Part shown: positions 49,586 to 59,204 of the stretch, in pieces
Numbering within the stretch: the stretch's first letter is position 1
Layout: each line of letters begins with the position of its first letter
From: Imhoffiella fuscus
GTDB lineage: Bacteria; Pseudomonadota; Gammaproteobacteria; Chromatiales; Chromatiaceae
Assembly (NCBI RefSeq): GCF_042682685.1
Contig: NZ_JBHUHX010000002.1
Span: 43,762-107,761 of the forward strand
Length of the DNA stretch: 64,000 nt
Reading direction: 5' to 3'
Made by a program: the position numbers and the translations under genes
Notes under the pieces: generated by a model
Database searches by the model: none
What the model saw: the letters and a program-made list of their open reading frames with translations, nothing else
Told to the model about the DNA's origin: nothing

Positions 49586-49894
49586 ATGAGTATCCTGCAC
49601 ACCGTCAATAAATCACCGTTCGAACGGAATTCGCTAGAATCCTGCCTGAAGTTTGCCACCGACGACGCGGCCGTCCTGCTGTTCGAGGACGGCATCTACG
49701 CCGCGCTGGCGGGGACGAGCGTCGAGTCCGAGATTGCGGGCGCGCTTGGCAAGCTTAAGATCTACGTGCTCGGCCCCGACCTCAAGGCGCGGGGTTTTTC
49801 CGAAGAGCGCGTCATCGAGGGGATCAGCGTCGTAGACTACGCGGGCTTCGTGGATCTAGCTGCGGAGCACGACAAGGTCCAGGCCTGGTTGTAA
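49586..49894 (+). CDS. dsrH: DsrH, sulfurtransferase subunit (TusB-like)
   Basis: This 102-residue third subunit of DsrEFH has a cysteine at position 20 (RNSLESCLKF), the conserved Cys of DsrH/TusB. The start MSILHTVNKSPF at 49586 is set by GGGGAGTG upstream; the in-frame ATT at 49577 is not used. Confidence 0.97.
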   Translation: MSILHTVNKSPFERNSLESCLKFATDDAAVLLFEDGIYAALAGTSVESEIAGALGKLKIYVLGPDLKARGFSEERVIEGISVVDYAGFVDLAAEHDKVQAWL

Positions 49895-49923
49895 TTTTTT
49901 ATCGCACCGATAGGAGCACCGAT

Positions 49924-50262
49924 ATGGCAGACACGATCGACGTCGAAGGTAAGCAGTTAGCCGTGGATGAAGAAGGCTATCTTGCCGACCTCAACGATTG
50001 GGTCCCTGAAGTCGCCACCGTTATGTCCAAGCAGGACAACCTGGAGCTGACTCCTGAGCACTGGGACATCATCAACTTCCTCCGCGAGTACTACGAGGAA
50101 TACCAGATCGCTCCAGCCGTGCGCGTCCTGACCAAGGCCGTTGGCAAGAAGCTCGGCAAGGAGAAGGGCAACAGCAAGTATCTGTATAGCCTCTTCCCCT
50201 ACGGGCCGGCCAAGCAGGCTTGCCGATTCGCCGGCCTTCCAAAGCCGACTGGCTGCGTCTAA
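49924..50262 (+). CDS. dsrC: DsrC, sulfur carrier
   Basis: DsrC is the cytoplasmic persulfide carrier that links DsrEFH, DsrAB and DsrMKJOP. The 112-residue protein ends in CRFAGLPKPTGCV with the redox pair Cys100 and Cys111, the signature of true DsrC rather than TusE. YLYSLFPYGPAKQ comes before it. GATAGGAGC precedes the ATG. It is the functional copy, in contrast to the cysteine-free paralogue at 43318. Confidence 0.98.
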   Translation: MADTIDVEGKQLAVDEEGYLADLNDWVPEVATVMSKQDNLELTPEHWDIINFLREYYEEYQIAPAVRVLTKAVGKKLGKEKGNSKYLYSLFPYGPAKQACRFAGLPKPTGCV

Positions 50263-50348
50263 GTAGCCGATTCTCCGGCGAATCCCATCCGCTTGCGAGC
50301 GGTGTGGTTCGCCGGTCCACGACACAGATCCACTGAGGTAGCGGAAAC

Positions 50349-51080
50349 ATGGCGTTTCTGACGAATTTCTACGCCTTCCTGTTTTACTTCGCGGCCTTCG
50401 TCATCGTCTCCGGTTTGGTCTTCAAGATTGTCCAGTACTCACGTACCCCGGCGCCGTTGAAGATTCCGACGACTCCGGCTCCGACGACACGCAGCGGTGT
50501 GGTCTTCAGGATGATGCGAGAGGTCGTCCTCTTCGAGAGCCTGTTTCGCGGCAACAAATGGACCTGGATCTTCGGTTGGATGTTCCACTTCGGCCTGTTC
50601 CTGGTCACGTTGCGTCACCTGCGTTATTTCATGGAGCCGGTGCCTTTCCTCATCCAGCTGGTACAGCCCTATGGGATCTATGGCGGTCTCGCCATGATCG
50701 TGGGTCTGGCCGGTCTATGGGTACGGCGTTTCTTCGTCGACCGCGTCAAATACATCACGTCGCTTTCGGACCATCTCATCCTGGGGTTGCTCATCCTCAT
50801 CGGATGCACCGGGCTACTGATGAAGTTCGTCTTCCATGTCGACGTGGTCGAGATCAAGACCTTCTTCCAGGGTCTCTACAGTTTCGATATCAAGCCGCTG
50901 CCGGCGGACCCGCTGTTGTTGCTGCATCTCCTGCTGGTGGCGTCGCTCATGATCATCTTTCCCTACAGCAAGCTCTTGCATGCGCCCGGACTCTTCTTCA
51001 GTCCGACCCGCAATCAGGTCGACAACCCGCGTGAGCAACGGCATATCGCGCCCTGGGCAAAAAAGCTGGAACAGCACTAG
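50349..51080 (+). CDS. dsrM: DsrM, membrane cytochrome b subunit
   Basis: DsrM is the NarI-like membrane subunit of the DsrMKJOP complex that exchanges electrons between the quinone pool/periplasm and DsrC in the cytoplasm. The 243-residue protein has about six transmembrane helices and His residues suited to two b hemes (FHFGLFLVTLRHLRYFM near residue 80, DHLILGLL, LLHLLLVASLM). It is fused to no other domain and is followed by dsrK after 64 bp. Confidence 0.96.
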   Translation: MAFLTNFYAFLFYFAAFVIVSGLVFKIVQYSRTPAPLKIPTTPAPTTRSGVVFRMMREVVLFESLFRGNKWTWIFGWMFHFGLFLVTLRHLRYFMEPVPFLIQLVQPYGIYGGLAMIVGLAGLWVRRFFVDRVKYITSLSDHLILGLLILIGCTGLLMKFVFHVDVVEIKTFFQGLYSFDIKPLPADPLLLLHLLLVASLMIIFPYSKLLHAPGLFFSPTRNQVDNPREQRHIAPWAKKLEQH

Positions 51081-51144
51081 ACGTGTCGCGATCGGGCTCG
51101 ATCGAGTTCCGAGTCGCCGTCTACCGCATTCATGAGGTTGATCC

Positions 51145-52725
51145 ATGGCCAAGGCAACGTTTGAAGTTCCAGAGCTGACCCAGTACACCGAGGTGCCCGC
51201 CATTCAGCCGGGTGCGATGGCGCACAGCGCCACCTTCAAGGCGAAGGAGGATTTTCAGAAGGATCTGGGCTTCCCCGGCGAGCTGGTCGACGACTGGCAG
51301 ACGAAGGCCATCGACAAGATGGGCGAGCTGCTGGGGAAATATCGCTCGCTGCGCGTCTATATGGACGCTTGCGTCAAGTGCGGGTCCTGCACGGACAAGT
51401 GCCACTATTTCCTGGGGACCAACGACCCCAAGAACATGCCGGTCGGCCGTCAGGATCTGATGCGCAAGGTCTATCGGCGCTACTTCACCCTGCCAGGTAA
51501 GCTCTTTCCCAAGCTGGTCGGTGCCGAGGACTTCACCAAGGAGGTTCTCGACGACTGGTACTGCTATTTCCACCAGTGCTCGCAGTGTCGGCGCTGCTCG
51601 GTCTTCTGTCCTTACGGCATCGACACCGCCGAGATCTCCATGGCCGCGCGCGAGATCATGGACAGCATCGGCGTCGGCCAGAAGTACTGCAACGAGATCA
51701 TCGGCAAGGTCTACAAGATCGGCAACAACCTGGGGCTTCCCGGTCCGGCGCTCATCGACACCCTCGAAGGGCTGGAGGAGGACGTCTTCGACGAGACTGG
51801 GGTCAAGGTCCGCTACCCCATCGACGAGGAGGGTGCCGAGGTCCTGCTGGTGACGCCCTCGGCCGACTTCTTCGCCGAGCCGCACGTCGACGGTCTGATC
51901 GGTTACGGCAAGGTGTTCCACGAGGCCGGCATCTCCTGGACCATGAGCACCCATGCCTCCGAAGCGGCCAACTTCGGCATGTTCATCGGCTCCTACGAGA
52001 ACATGCGCCGGGTCGCCCAGCGCATCCGCGAGGCGGCCATCCAACTCAAGGTCAAGCGCATAGTCTTCGGCGAATGCGGCCATGCCTGGCGCGTCGCCTA
52101 CAGCTTCCTGAACACCTTGGCCGGCCCCTGGGATTTTCTGGATCCGCGCTATCCGGTGCCGCAGCACATCTGCGAGTTCACCTACGGTCTGATCCAGGAA
52201 GGCAAGCTGACCTTCGACAAGAGCGAGAACGACGACAAGGTTCTGACCTACCACGACAGCTGCAACGTCGCCCGTGCCTCGCGTATGGGCGAGGTTCCGG
52301 GCGGCCAGTTCGAGATCCCGCGCGCCATCATCCGCGCGACCTGCAATCACTTCTACGACATGGACGAGGACACCATCCGCGACCGCACCTTCTGCTGCGG
52401 TGGCGGTGGTGGCCTGCTGACCGACGACCTCATGGAGGTTCGGGTCAAGGGCGCCAAGCCCAGGATGGATGCGCTCAACAACGTCATGCAGGAGAAAGGC
52501 GTCACGCACATGGCGGCCATCTGCGCCATCTGCAAGACCCAATTCAGCAAGGTTTTGCCCTATTACGGCATGGAGATGGATCAGATCCTGAGTCTGCACC
52601 AACTGGTGTCGAATGCGATCGTGCTGACGCCCGGACCCGATGACGCAGAGGAGGACGAGGACGACGACCTGGACGGCGACGCTCTCGATAACGATAACAA
52701 ACAAGAGAACGACGAGGCGGCCTGA
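51145..52725 (+). CDS. dsrK: DsrK, HdrD-like catalytic iron-sulfur subunit
   Basis: DsrK is the cytoplasmic subunit of DsrMKJOP proposed to act on the DsrC trisulfide/disulfide, by analogy with heterodisulfide reductase HdrD. The 526-residue protein has two ferredoxin clusters (CVKCGSCTDKC near residue 75, CSQCRRCSVFCPYG near 148) and Cys-rich CCG-type regions (VFGECGHAWR near 310, FCCGGGGGLLTDD near 415, CAICKTQF near 455) for the noncubane cluster. The C-terminus is a short Asp/Glu-rich tail. Confidence 0.97.
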   Translation: MAKATFEVPELTQYTEVPAIQPGAMAHSATFKAKEDFQKDLGFPGELVDDWQTKAIDKMGELLGKYRSLRVYMDACVKCGSCTDKCHYFLGTNDPKNMPVGRQDLMRKVYRRYFTLPGKLFPKLVGAEDFTKEVLDDWYCYFHQCSQCRRCSVFCPYGIDTAEISMAAREIMDSIGVGQKYCNEIIGKVYKIGNNLGLPGPALIDTLEGLEEDVFDETGVKVRYPIDEEGAEVLLVTPSADFFAEPHVDGLIGYGKVFHEAGISWTMSTHASEAANFGMFIGSYENMRRVAQRIREAAIQLKVKRIVFGECGHAWRVAYSFLNTLAGPWDFLDPRYPVPQHICEFTYGLIQEGKLTFDKSENDDKVLTYHDSCNVARASRMGEVPGGQFEIPRAIIRATCNHFYDMDEDTIRDRTFCCGGGGGLLTDDLMEVRVKGAKPRMDALNNVMQEKGVTHMAAICAICKTQFSKVLPYYGMEMDQILSLHQLVSNAIVLTPGPDDAEEDEDDDLDGDALDNDNKQENDEAA

Positions 52726-52830
52726 CCGGGGCCATCGGGCGAGCCGTGGTCGGACTGCAACCGGCCTCGCGGACTGATATGAACCCCCTGATCCCGCGTC
52801 AGGGTTCAACTGGTACGGAGAGTGATCAAG

Positions 52831-54795
52831 ATGGCGACTTCCAGCGATGAGATGCAGACCAAGCCGACCTGGCGTCGTTTCGAGGACGGCGACAATGTCT
52901 GGGACGACCTGACCGACAAGATCTTCAATCAGGACCGCTCCCACAAGTGTCCGACCTATGTCCACAAGACGCCGCCCTGTCAGGGAAGCTGCCCCTCGGG
53001 CGAGGACATTCGCGGCTGGCTCGCCATCGTTCGTCAGCAAGAGAAACCGCCGGTCGGCATGGATTGGCAGGAATACGCCTTCCGCCGCTCCACCGACGCC
53101 AATCCATTCCCCTCATTGATGGGGCGCGTCTGTCCGGCACCCTGTCAGGACGGCTGCAACCGTAACGAGCTCGAGGACTACGTCGGCATCAACGCGGTCG
53201 AGCAGTTCATCGGCGACACCGCCATCGCCAACGGCTACACGTTCGATCCGGCTCCGGCCGACACCGGCAAGCGCATCGCCATCGTCGGCGGCGGTCCCGC
53301 CGGTCTGGCCGCAGCCTATCAGCTGCGCCGCAGGGGGCATGCCTGTACCATCTTCGAGGCCAACGACGGTCTGGGCGGCATGTTCCGCTTCGGCATCCCC
53401 GGCTACCGCGTGCCGCGCGACAAGCTCGATGCCGAGATCCAGCGCATCCTCGACCTCGGCAACATTGAGGTGAAGCTCAAGACCCGTATCGGTACCGACG
53501 TCACCGTCGAGCAGCTCGAACAGGACTACGACGCTATCCTCTGGTCCATCGGCTGTCAGAGCGGTCGCGGTCTGCCGGTGCCCGGATGGCAGGGCACCCC
53601 GAACTGTGTCACCGGCGTCGCCTTCCTCAAGGCCTTCAACGAGGGACGCATGAAGGTCACGGCCAACAAGGTCGTCTGCGTCGGCGGCGGCGATACCTCG
53701 ATCGACGTGGTCTCGGTCGCACGTCGTCTCGGCCACATCACCACCGAGAACAAGAACGACAATCTGCCAGAGACCGTCATCCACGACGGCTACGTGGCGC
53801 ACGACGCCGCAAGCGCGGCCGCTGCTGTGGGCGCCGAGGTGACCCTGACCTCGCTCTTCACCCGCGACAAGATGACCGCCGCCGAGCACGAGGTGGACGA
53901 CGCGACCCGCGAGGGCGTGACCATCCTCGATGGCGTCATGCCGGTCGAGTTGATCAAGAATGCCGAGGGCCGAGCCATTGGGCTCAAGGTTGCCGACTGC
54001 ACCATGGTCGATGGTCGTCCGACCCCAGTCGAGGGTACCGAACGGGTTCTGGAGGCCGATCTCATCGTCTCGGCCATCGGCCAGGGCGGCGATCTCTCTG
54101 GACTGGAGGCGTTCGACAACGGACGCGGTCTCATGGACGCCGACAAGTTCTATCAGGTTCCGGGCAAGGCCGGCCACTTCGTCGCCGGCGACATCATCCG
54201 TCCGCATCTGTTGACCACGGCCATCGGCCAGGCCTGGATCGCCGCCGATTCGATTCACGAGTATGTGATGCAGGAAGAACACAGACGTCGTCCCAAGGTC
54301 GACGTGCACCACTTCGATCTGCTCAAGAAGATGACCGAGGCCAATCTGGCCCCGGAACACTTCGATCCGGCCACGGGCGATCTGCGCGGAACCTCCGACG
54401 CCAACTATGCGATCCACAACTACGAGGATCGCTCTGGCGCCGAGGTCATTCCGCACGACGAGCTCTTCCTGGGGCACTTCAATTTCGTCTCGCGCAATCT
54501 GCGCAAGGAAGAGGTGCCGAGCAAGGATGACGTGCTTGGGCATTTCCACGAGCGCGTCATCGGTCTGACCGAGCCGGAGGCGATTGACGAGGCCAAGCGC
54601 TGCATGAGCTGCGGCATGTGCTTCGAGTGCGACAATTGCGTCATCTACTGCCCGCAGGACGCCGTCTACCGGGTCGAGAAGGACAGCCGCACCACCGGCC
54701 GCTATGTGGCTACCGACTATGCCAAGTGCATCGGCTGCCATATCTGCGCCGACGTTTGCCCGACGGGCTACATCAAGATGGGTCTGGGCGAATAA
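52831..54795 (+). CDS. dsrL: DsrL, iron-sulfur flavoprotein oxidoreductase
   Basis: DsrL interacts with DsrAB and uses NAD(P)+ as electron acceptor in sulfur oxidation. The 654-residue cytoplasmic protein has an N-terminal GltD-like Fe-S part (CPTYVHKTPPCQGSCPSGEDI, then CPAPCQDGCNRNE), FAD- and NAD-binding Rossmann motifs (GGGPAGLAAAYQL near residue 155, GGGDTSIDV near 292), a linker domain, and a C-terminal two-cluster ferredoxin domain (CMSCGMCFECDNCVIYCP, CIGCHICADVCP). Such dsrL genes are typical of rDsr operons. An in-frame GTG at 52822 is a possible earlier start, but ATG at 52831 matches the family. Confidence 0.97.
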   Translation: MATSSDEMQTKPTWRRFEDGDNVWDDLTDKIFNQDRSHKCPTYVHKTPPCQGSCPSGEDIRGWLAIVRQQEKPPVGMDWQEYAFRRSTDANPFPSLMGRVCPAPCQDGCNRNELEDYVGINAVEQFIGDTAIANGYTFDPAPADTGKRIAIVGGGPAGLAAAYQLRRRGHACTIFEANDGLGGMFRFGIPGYRVPRDKLDAEIQRILDLGNIEVKLKTRIGTDVTVEQLEQDYDAILWSIGCQSGRGLPVPGWQGTPNCVTGVAFLKAFNEGRMKVTANKVVCVGGGDTSIDVVSVARRLGHITTENKNDNLPETVIHDGYVAHDAASAAAAVGAEVTLTSLFTRDKMTAAEHEVDDATREGVTILDGVMPVELIKNAEGRAIGLKVADCTMVDGRPTPVEGTERVLEADLIVSAIGQGGDLSGLEAFDNGRGLMDADKFYQVPGKAGHFVAGDIIRPHLLTTAIGQAWIAADSIHEYVMQEEHRRRPKVDVHHFDLLKKMTEANLAPEHFDPATGDLRGTSDANYAIHNYEDRSGAEVIPHDELFLGHFNFVSRNLRKEEVPSKDDVLGHFHERVIGLTEPEAIDEAKRCMSCGMCFECDNCVIYCPQDAVYRVEKDSRTTGRYVATDYAKCIGCHICADVCPTGYIKMGLGE

Positions 54796-54812
54796 TCCGG
54801 ATGGAGGGATCG

Positions 54813-55286
54813 ATGGCTAAAGCCGCCCTGAAGGCGAGTCTCTTCCTGGGACTGATTTGGGTCTTGGTCGCCCAGACCGTCCTGGCAGACGAGGTGAAAC
54901 GCTACGTGGTCGAGGGTTCCCGCGCCGCCGGGTTGGACGCCTGCGTCGAGCCGACGGAGCGGATGCGACGCATGCATTTCGAGTTCATCAAGCATCAGCG
55001 CACTGCGACCGTCCACGAAGGTATTCGCGGGACCAAATACAGTCTGGCCGGCTGCGTGGATTGCCATATCAGTTACAACGCCGAGCATGAGGCGCAGCCC
55101 ATCAACCGTCCCGATCAGTTCTGTGGCGCCTGCCACGCCTACGCGGCCGTAGACCTGAACTGCTTCGACTGCCATGCGTCCATTCCCAACCGACCCGAGT
55201 CGGGTCCTGGGGCCCAGGCCGCTCACGCAGGCGTCGGACGGCCGGGGCACTTGGCTCACGCCCATTCGGGCGGGGGAGAACGCTGA
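54813..55286 (+). CDS. dsrJ: DsrJ, triheme periplasmic cytochrome c
   Basis: DsrJ is the periplasmic cytochrome of DsrMKJOP. The 157-residue protein has a signal anchor (LKASLFLGLIWVLVAQTVL) and three heme motifs (CVDCH, CGACH, CFDCH). A cysteine in DACVEPTERMRRMH near residue 46 matches the unusual Cys axial ligand known from A. vinosum DsrJ. GGAGGG precedes the ATG at 54813. It is followed by dsrO after one base, so the two are coupled. Confidence 0.96.
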   Translation: MAKAALKASLFLGLIWVLVAQTVLADEVKRYVVEGSRAAGLDACVEPTERMRRMHFEFIKHQRTATVHEGIRGTKYSLAGCVDCHISYNAEHEAQPINRPDQFCGACHAYAAVDLNCFDCHASIPNRPESGPGAQAAHAGVGRPGHLAHAHSGGGER

Positions 55287-55287
55287 G

Positions 55288-56073
55288 ATGAAAGACGAGA
55301 ATCGCGCGAATCTCGAACCGGTCGATCGCGAGCGCCGCACCTTCATCGGTGCGGCGGTCGGCGTCGGTGCCGCCATGGTGGCTCCGGGCGTCATCCTGCA
55401 TGTGGTCGAGGCAGCGCCCCGTGCGGCGTCGGTAAGTAGCGACGTGCGTTGGGGGTTGGTGATCGATACGGCCAAGTGCGCCGATGGCTGCTCGGCCTGC
55501 ATCGATGCCTGCGATCGCGAAAACGGCCTGGATCTGCAGACCAAGCCCAAGCCTCTGTCCGAGTCCAAGTGGGATCAGCAGAAGGCGGTGTGGATCCGCA
55601 AGGTCAAGCTGCAGGACAATCAGACCGGACGCATCACCAATCTGCCCATGATGTGTCAGCACTGCGAGGATCCTCCGTGCGTCGACGTTTGCCCGACCGG
55701 TGCCTCCTTCAAGCGCGCCGACGGCATCGTGATCGTCGATCGCCATCTCTGCATCGGCTGCCGTTACTGCATGATGGCCTGTCCCTACAAGGCGCGCAGC
55801 TTCATTCATGAAGAACTCAAGGGTCAGCTGACCAGCGTGCCGCGCGGCAAGGGCTGCGTCGAGAGCTGCGACCTTTGCGTCGACCGCCGCGACTATGGCG
55901 AGGACTCCACCGCCTGCGCCGATGCCTGCGCGGCCGAGGGGCACAACGCAATCGTCTTCGGCGATCTGAAGGATCCCGAAAGCCCGATCAGCCAGTTGCT
56001 GAAGGCGCTTCCGACCCGTCAGATCCGCGAGGATCTTGAGTTGAATACCGGCGTGCGCTATGCGGGCGTCTAG
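55288..56073 (+). CDS. dsrO: DsrO, Tat-exported ferredoxin-like subunit
   Basis: DsrO is the periplasmic [4Fe-4S] subunit of DsrMKJOP. The 261-residue precursor starts with a Tat signal (RERRTFIGAAVGVG). It has a cluster-rich body of the molybdopterin-oxidoreductase beta-subunit type: CADGCSACIDACDRENG, CQHCEDPPCVDVCPTGA, CIGCRYCMMACPYKAR and CDLCVDRR. It lies between dsrJ and the NrfD-like dsrP. Confidence 0.96.
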   Translation: MKDENRANLEPVDRERRTFIGAAVGVGAAMVAPGVILHVVEAAPRAASVSSDVRWGLVIDTAKCADGCSACIDACDRENGLDLQTKPKPLSESKWDQQKAVWIRKVKLQDNQTGRITNLPMMCQHCEDPPCVDVCPTGASFKRADGIVIVDRHLCIGCRYCMMACPYKARSFIHEELKGQLTSVPRGKGCVESCDLCVDRRDYGEDSTACADACAAEGHNAIVFGDLKDPESPISQLLKALPTRQIREDLELNTGVRYAGV

Positions 56074-56088
56074 TAAGGACGACGAGAG

Positions 56089-57342
56089 ATGATGAAACGA
56101 ATCGTTTATCGCGAATGGCGGATCCCTCCGGCGCGTTTCTGGGGCATCCTCGGCATCCTCGCCGCCGTGATCGGGATCGGCACGCTGTCCTTCGGCTATA
56201 TGGAGCATCAGGGACACTGGGTCACCGGCATGAACAACGCGGTGGTCTGGGGGCTGCCGCACGTCTTCGCGGTCTTCCTCGTCATCGCCGCCTCCGGGGC
56301 GCTCAACATCGCCTCGATCGGAACCGTCTTTCGCAAGCCCATCTACAAACCGCTGGGACGGCTATCCGGGCTGCTCGCGGTCGCGCTCCTGGTGGGCGGA
56401 CTCCTGATTCTGGTCACCGACCTGGGGCGTCCCGAGCGACTGATCGTCGCCATCACCAGCTACAACTTCAGCTCCATCTTCGCCTGGAACATCTTTCTCT
56501 ATACGGGGTTCATGGCGATCGTCATCGCCTATCTCTGGACCATGGCGGACCGTCAGGGCGGACCCTTCAACCGCCCGGTGGGTATCCTCGCGCTCTTCTG
56601 GCGTCTGGCGCTGACCACGGGTACCGGATCCATTTTCGGCTTCCTGGTGGCGCGCGAGGCCTATAGCGCGGCCATTCTCGGTCCCATGTTCGTTGTGCTT
56701 TCCTTCGCCTACGGACTCTCGGTCTTTCTGCTGGTGCTCATGTTCGCCTTCGCCGACGAGGGACGCGTGATCGGTCCCAAGATCCTGCGCCGGCTCAAGA
56801 ATCTGCTGGCCATCTTCGTCGCCGGTTCGCTCTATTTCATGCTGATCTACCATCTGACCAATCTCTACGCGGCCAAGCACGACGACTTCGAGTCCTGGTT
56901 ACTGTTGCGCGGCGGGATCTACACCTTCGCCTTCTGGGTCGGCAGCATCCTGATCGGCGGTCTGCTGCCGCTGGGAATCCTCTATCACCCGGAGAAGGGC
57001 AAGAACTGCAATTGGGTCGCTGCAGCGGCTGCGCTGGTCATCGTCGGCGGGTTCTCGACCATGTACGTCGTCATCATTGGCAGTCAGGCCTATCCCATGC
57101 CGCTGTTCCCCGGTCAGACGATCCTGGAGTCCGGCTTCGGCGATGGGGTCGGCGGGCGCGCCGCATCCTATTGGCCGTCCATCCCCGAGCTCCTGCTCGG
57201 GCTCGGCGGCGTGGCCGTTGGACTGCTGATCACGGCCGTCGGCGTGCGTGTCCTCCAGTTTCTTCCTGAGTCGCTGGCCGACGACGTGGTCCCGGTCGAC
57301 GAGGAAACCCTGGGCGAAGCCGCCTTCGCCAAGCCGGCCTGA
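56089..57342 (+). CDS. dsrP: DsrP, NrfD-like membrane subunit
   Basis: DsrP is the integral membrane quinone-interacting subunit of DsrMKJOP. The 417-residue protein has about ten transmembrane helices of the NrfD/PsrC type, including VVWGLPHVFAVFLVIAASGALN near residue 50 and DLGRPERLI near 120. GACGACGAGAG precedes the first of two adjacent ATG codons (56089 and 56092); either could be used. It is followed by dsrN after 31 bp. Confidence 0.96.
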   Translation: MMKRIVYREWRIPPARFWGILGILAAVIGIGTLSFGYMEHQGHWVTGMNNAVVWGLPHVFAVFLVIAASGALNIASIGTVFRKPIYKPLGRLSGLLAVALLVGGLLILVTDLGRPERLIVAITSYNFSSIFAWNIFLYTGFMAIVIAYLWTMADRQGGPFNRPVGILALFWRLALTTGTGSIFGFLVAREAYSAAILGPMFVVLSFAYGLSVFLLVLMFAFADEGRVIGPKILRRLKNLLAIFVAGSLYFMLIYHLTNLYAAKHDDFESWLLLRGGIYTFAFWVGSILIGGLLPLGILYHPEKGKNCNWVAAAAALVIVGGFSTMYVVIIGSQAYPMPLFPGQTILESGFGDGVGGRAASYWPSIPELLLGLGGVAVGLLITAVGVRVLQFLPESLADDVVPVDEETLGEAAFAKPA

Positions 57343-57373
57343 GCCCCGGTCAGGCGTTTCCGGCTCCCGTTAC

Positions 57374-58753
57374 ATGGCACATCTCTATATCGCGGCACCC
57401 CAGAAATCATCGGGTAAGACCACCCTCTCGATCGGGCTCTGCCGCGAGTTCCGCCGTCGCGGCCTGGCCGTCCAGCCGTTCAAGAAGGGGCCGGATTATA
57501 TCGATCCGCTCTGGCTGACCCAGGCCGCCGATCGCCAGTGCTACAACCTCGACTATCACACCATGGCCTCGGCCGAGATCGCCGAGGTCTTCGCGCGCGA
57601 GCTGGAGACGGCCGATCTGGGCGTGATCGAGGGGAATGTCGGGCTCTTCGACAGCACCCATCTGGACGGCGCCTTCAGCAATGCCGAGCTGGCCAAGCAG
57701 TTGCGCTCGCCCCTGGTGCTGGTCGTCAACTGTCACGGCATGGCGCGTGGAATCGCACCCCTGCTGTTGGGCTATCAGGCGTTCGATCCCGCGCTTCGCA
57801 TCGCCGGCGTCATCCTGAACAAGGTCGGCGGCATGCGTCACGGCGAAAATCTGGTGCGGGTGGTCGAGCACTACACGGATCTTCCGGTGCTCGGTCTGTT
57901 GCGCCGCGACGATGAGATCGCCATCGCCGAGCGTCATCTCGGGCTCATCCCGAGCAACGAGGCGGGCGACGCCGAGCGTTGGGTCGAGGCGATCCGCCAC
58001 CGGGTGGCCGATCAGCTCGATGTCGATCGGCTGATCGCAGTCGCCGAGGAGGGCGCCCGTCCGCACGTCTCCAGCCGCCCGATGCAGGTGCGCCATGAGG
58101 CGGGTCCGACGCTGCGGATCGGGATCGCGCGCGACGAGGCGTTCGGCTTCTATTATCCGGACGATCTGCGCGCCTTTGCCGAGTCGGGTGCCGAGTTGGT
58201 CCCCTTCAGTCCGCTCCGGGATCCCGAGTTGCCCGAGGTGGATGCGCTCTTCATCGGCGGAGGCTTCCCCGAGTGCCGGATGCGCGCGCTCGAAGAGAAC
58301 CGCTCCATGCGCCAGCACATCGCCGAATTCATTGCTGACGGCGGTCCGGTCTATGCCGAGTGCGGTGGTCTCATGTATCTGTGCGAAGGGCTGCACTGGA
58401 AGGGCGAACGAGGGTCCATGGTCGGCGCGCTCAAGGCCGAGGTCGAGATGCGCTCCGGTCCACAGGGGCGTGGCTATGTGCGCCTGAGCGAGACCGACGC
58501 CTTCCCCTGGCCGCGCGTGCACTCGGGATCGGTCGAGATCGCCGCCCATGAATTCCATCACTCGGCCCTGATCCAGCCGAATCCATCCTGGCGCTATGCC
58601 TATCGGGTGCTGCGCGGTGTGGGGATCGACGGCGCGCACGATGGCGTCGTGCAAGGCAACCTGCTGGCCTGCTACAGCCATCTGCGTGGCGTGGGATCAG
58701 CGCGCTGGACCGACCGATTCCTGGCTCACGTGAGGGATTGCCTGGGTGGTTGA
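57374..58753 (+). CDS. dsrN: DsrN, siroheme amidase (CobB/CbiA-like)
   Basis: DsrN is a glutamine-dependent amidotransferase thought to convert siroheme to siroamide, the DsrAB cofactor. The 459-residue protein has the P-loop SSGKTTLSIGL near residue 11, a DTBS-synthase-like ATPase domain and a C-terminal class I glutamine amidotransferase-like domain with Cys in YAECGGLMYL near residue 330 and His in FHHSAL near 396. The start at 57374 is in frame with a longer unsupported reading that begins within dsrP. Confidence 0.95.
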   Translation: MAHLYIAAPQKSSGKTTLSIGLCREFRRRGLAVQPFKKGPDYIDPLWLTQAADRQCYNLDYHTMASAEIAEVFARELETADLGVIEGNVGLFDSTHLDGAFSNAELAKQLRSPLVLVVNCHGMARGIAPLLLGYQAFDPALRIAGVILNKVGGMRHGENLVRVVEHYTDLPVLGLLRRDDEIAIAERHLGLIPSNEAGDAERWVEAIRHRVADQLDVDRLIAVAEEGARPHVSSRPMQVRHEAGPTLRIGIARDEAFGFYYPDDLRAFAESGAELVPFSPLRDPELPEVDALFIGGGFPECRMRALEENRSMRQHIAEFIADGGPVYAECGGLMYLCEGLHWKGERGSMVGALKAEVEMRSGPQGRGYVRLSETDAFPWPRVHSGSVEIAAHEFHHSALIQPNPSWRYAYRVLRGVGIDGAHDGVVQGNLLACYSHLRGVGSARWTDRFLAHVRDCLGG

Positions 58754-58858
58754 TCGTTCGAGCCATCGGATGGTCGGTCACGGCACCACCCGATTTCGAG
58801 CCCGATGGTAAACTGTCCATCGATTCCAAGCGGATAGCCAATAGGATAGGGTTTAGCG

Positions 58859-59173
58859 ATGTTCAAACTCACAGCCGCCGCCGCCGAACAGGTCCTCAAG
58901 GCCGCCAAGCAAGGCGGTACCGAAGGTATGCCTCTACGTCTGGCCGCCGCCCAGCAGGCGGACGGAAGCATCGACTATCGGATGGGCTTCGACGAACTGA
59001 CCGAGGACGACATTCGTATGACCTGCGATGGGATCGAGGTCATCATGACCCCGGAGCAGGTGCCCCTGCTGGATCAGGCGACCATGGACTACGTCGAGAT
59101 CGAACCCGGCCAGTTTCACTTCATCTTCCTCAATCCCAAGGACGCCAACTTCACGCCGCCGAACGCATCTTAG
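58859..59173 (+). CDS. dsrR: DsrR, A-type-scaffold-like protein without the cluster cysteines
   Basis: This 104-residue IscA/ErpA-fold protein lacks the three cysteines needed to bind an Fe-S cluster (no Cys near positions 35 and at the C-terminus; only Cys in MTCDGIEV). In A. vinosum, DsrR is required for full DsrAB/other Dsr protein levels, apparently at the translational level. It follows dsrN after 105 bp and precedes dsrS after 31 bp. Confidence 0.93.
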   Translation: MFKLTAAAAEQVLKAAKQGGTEGMPLRLAAAQQADGSIDYRMGFDELTEDDIRMTCDGIEVIMTPEQVPLLDQATMDYVEIEPGQFHFIFLNPKDANFTPPNAS

Positions 59174-59204
59174 GGTTTCTGGACGGAGTCGCCCTGGACG
59201 CTCG

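Noticed and set aside
53113..54741. A 542-codon minus-strand frame opposite dsrL
   Set aside because: It is antisense to a complete, motif-rich gene. Its sequence is low in complexity and has no domain.
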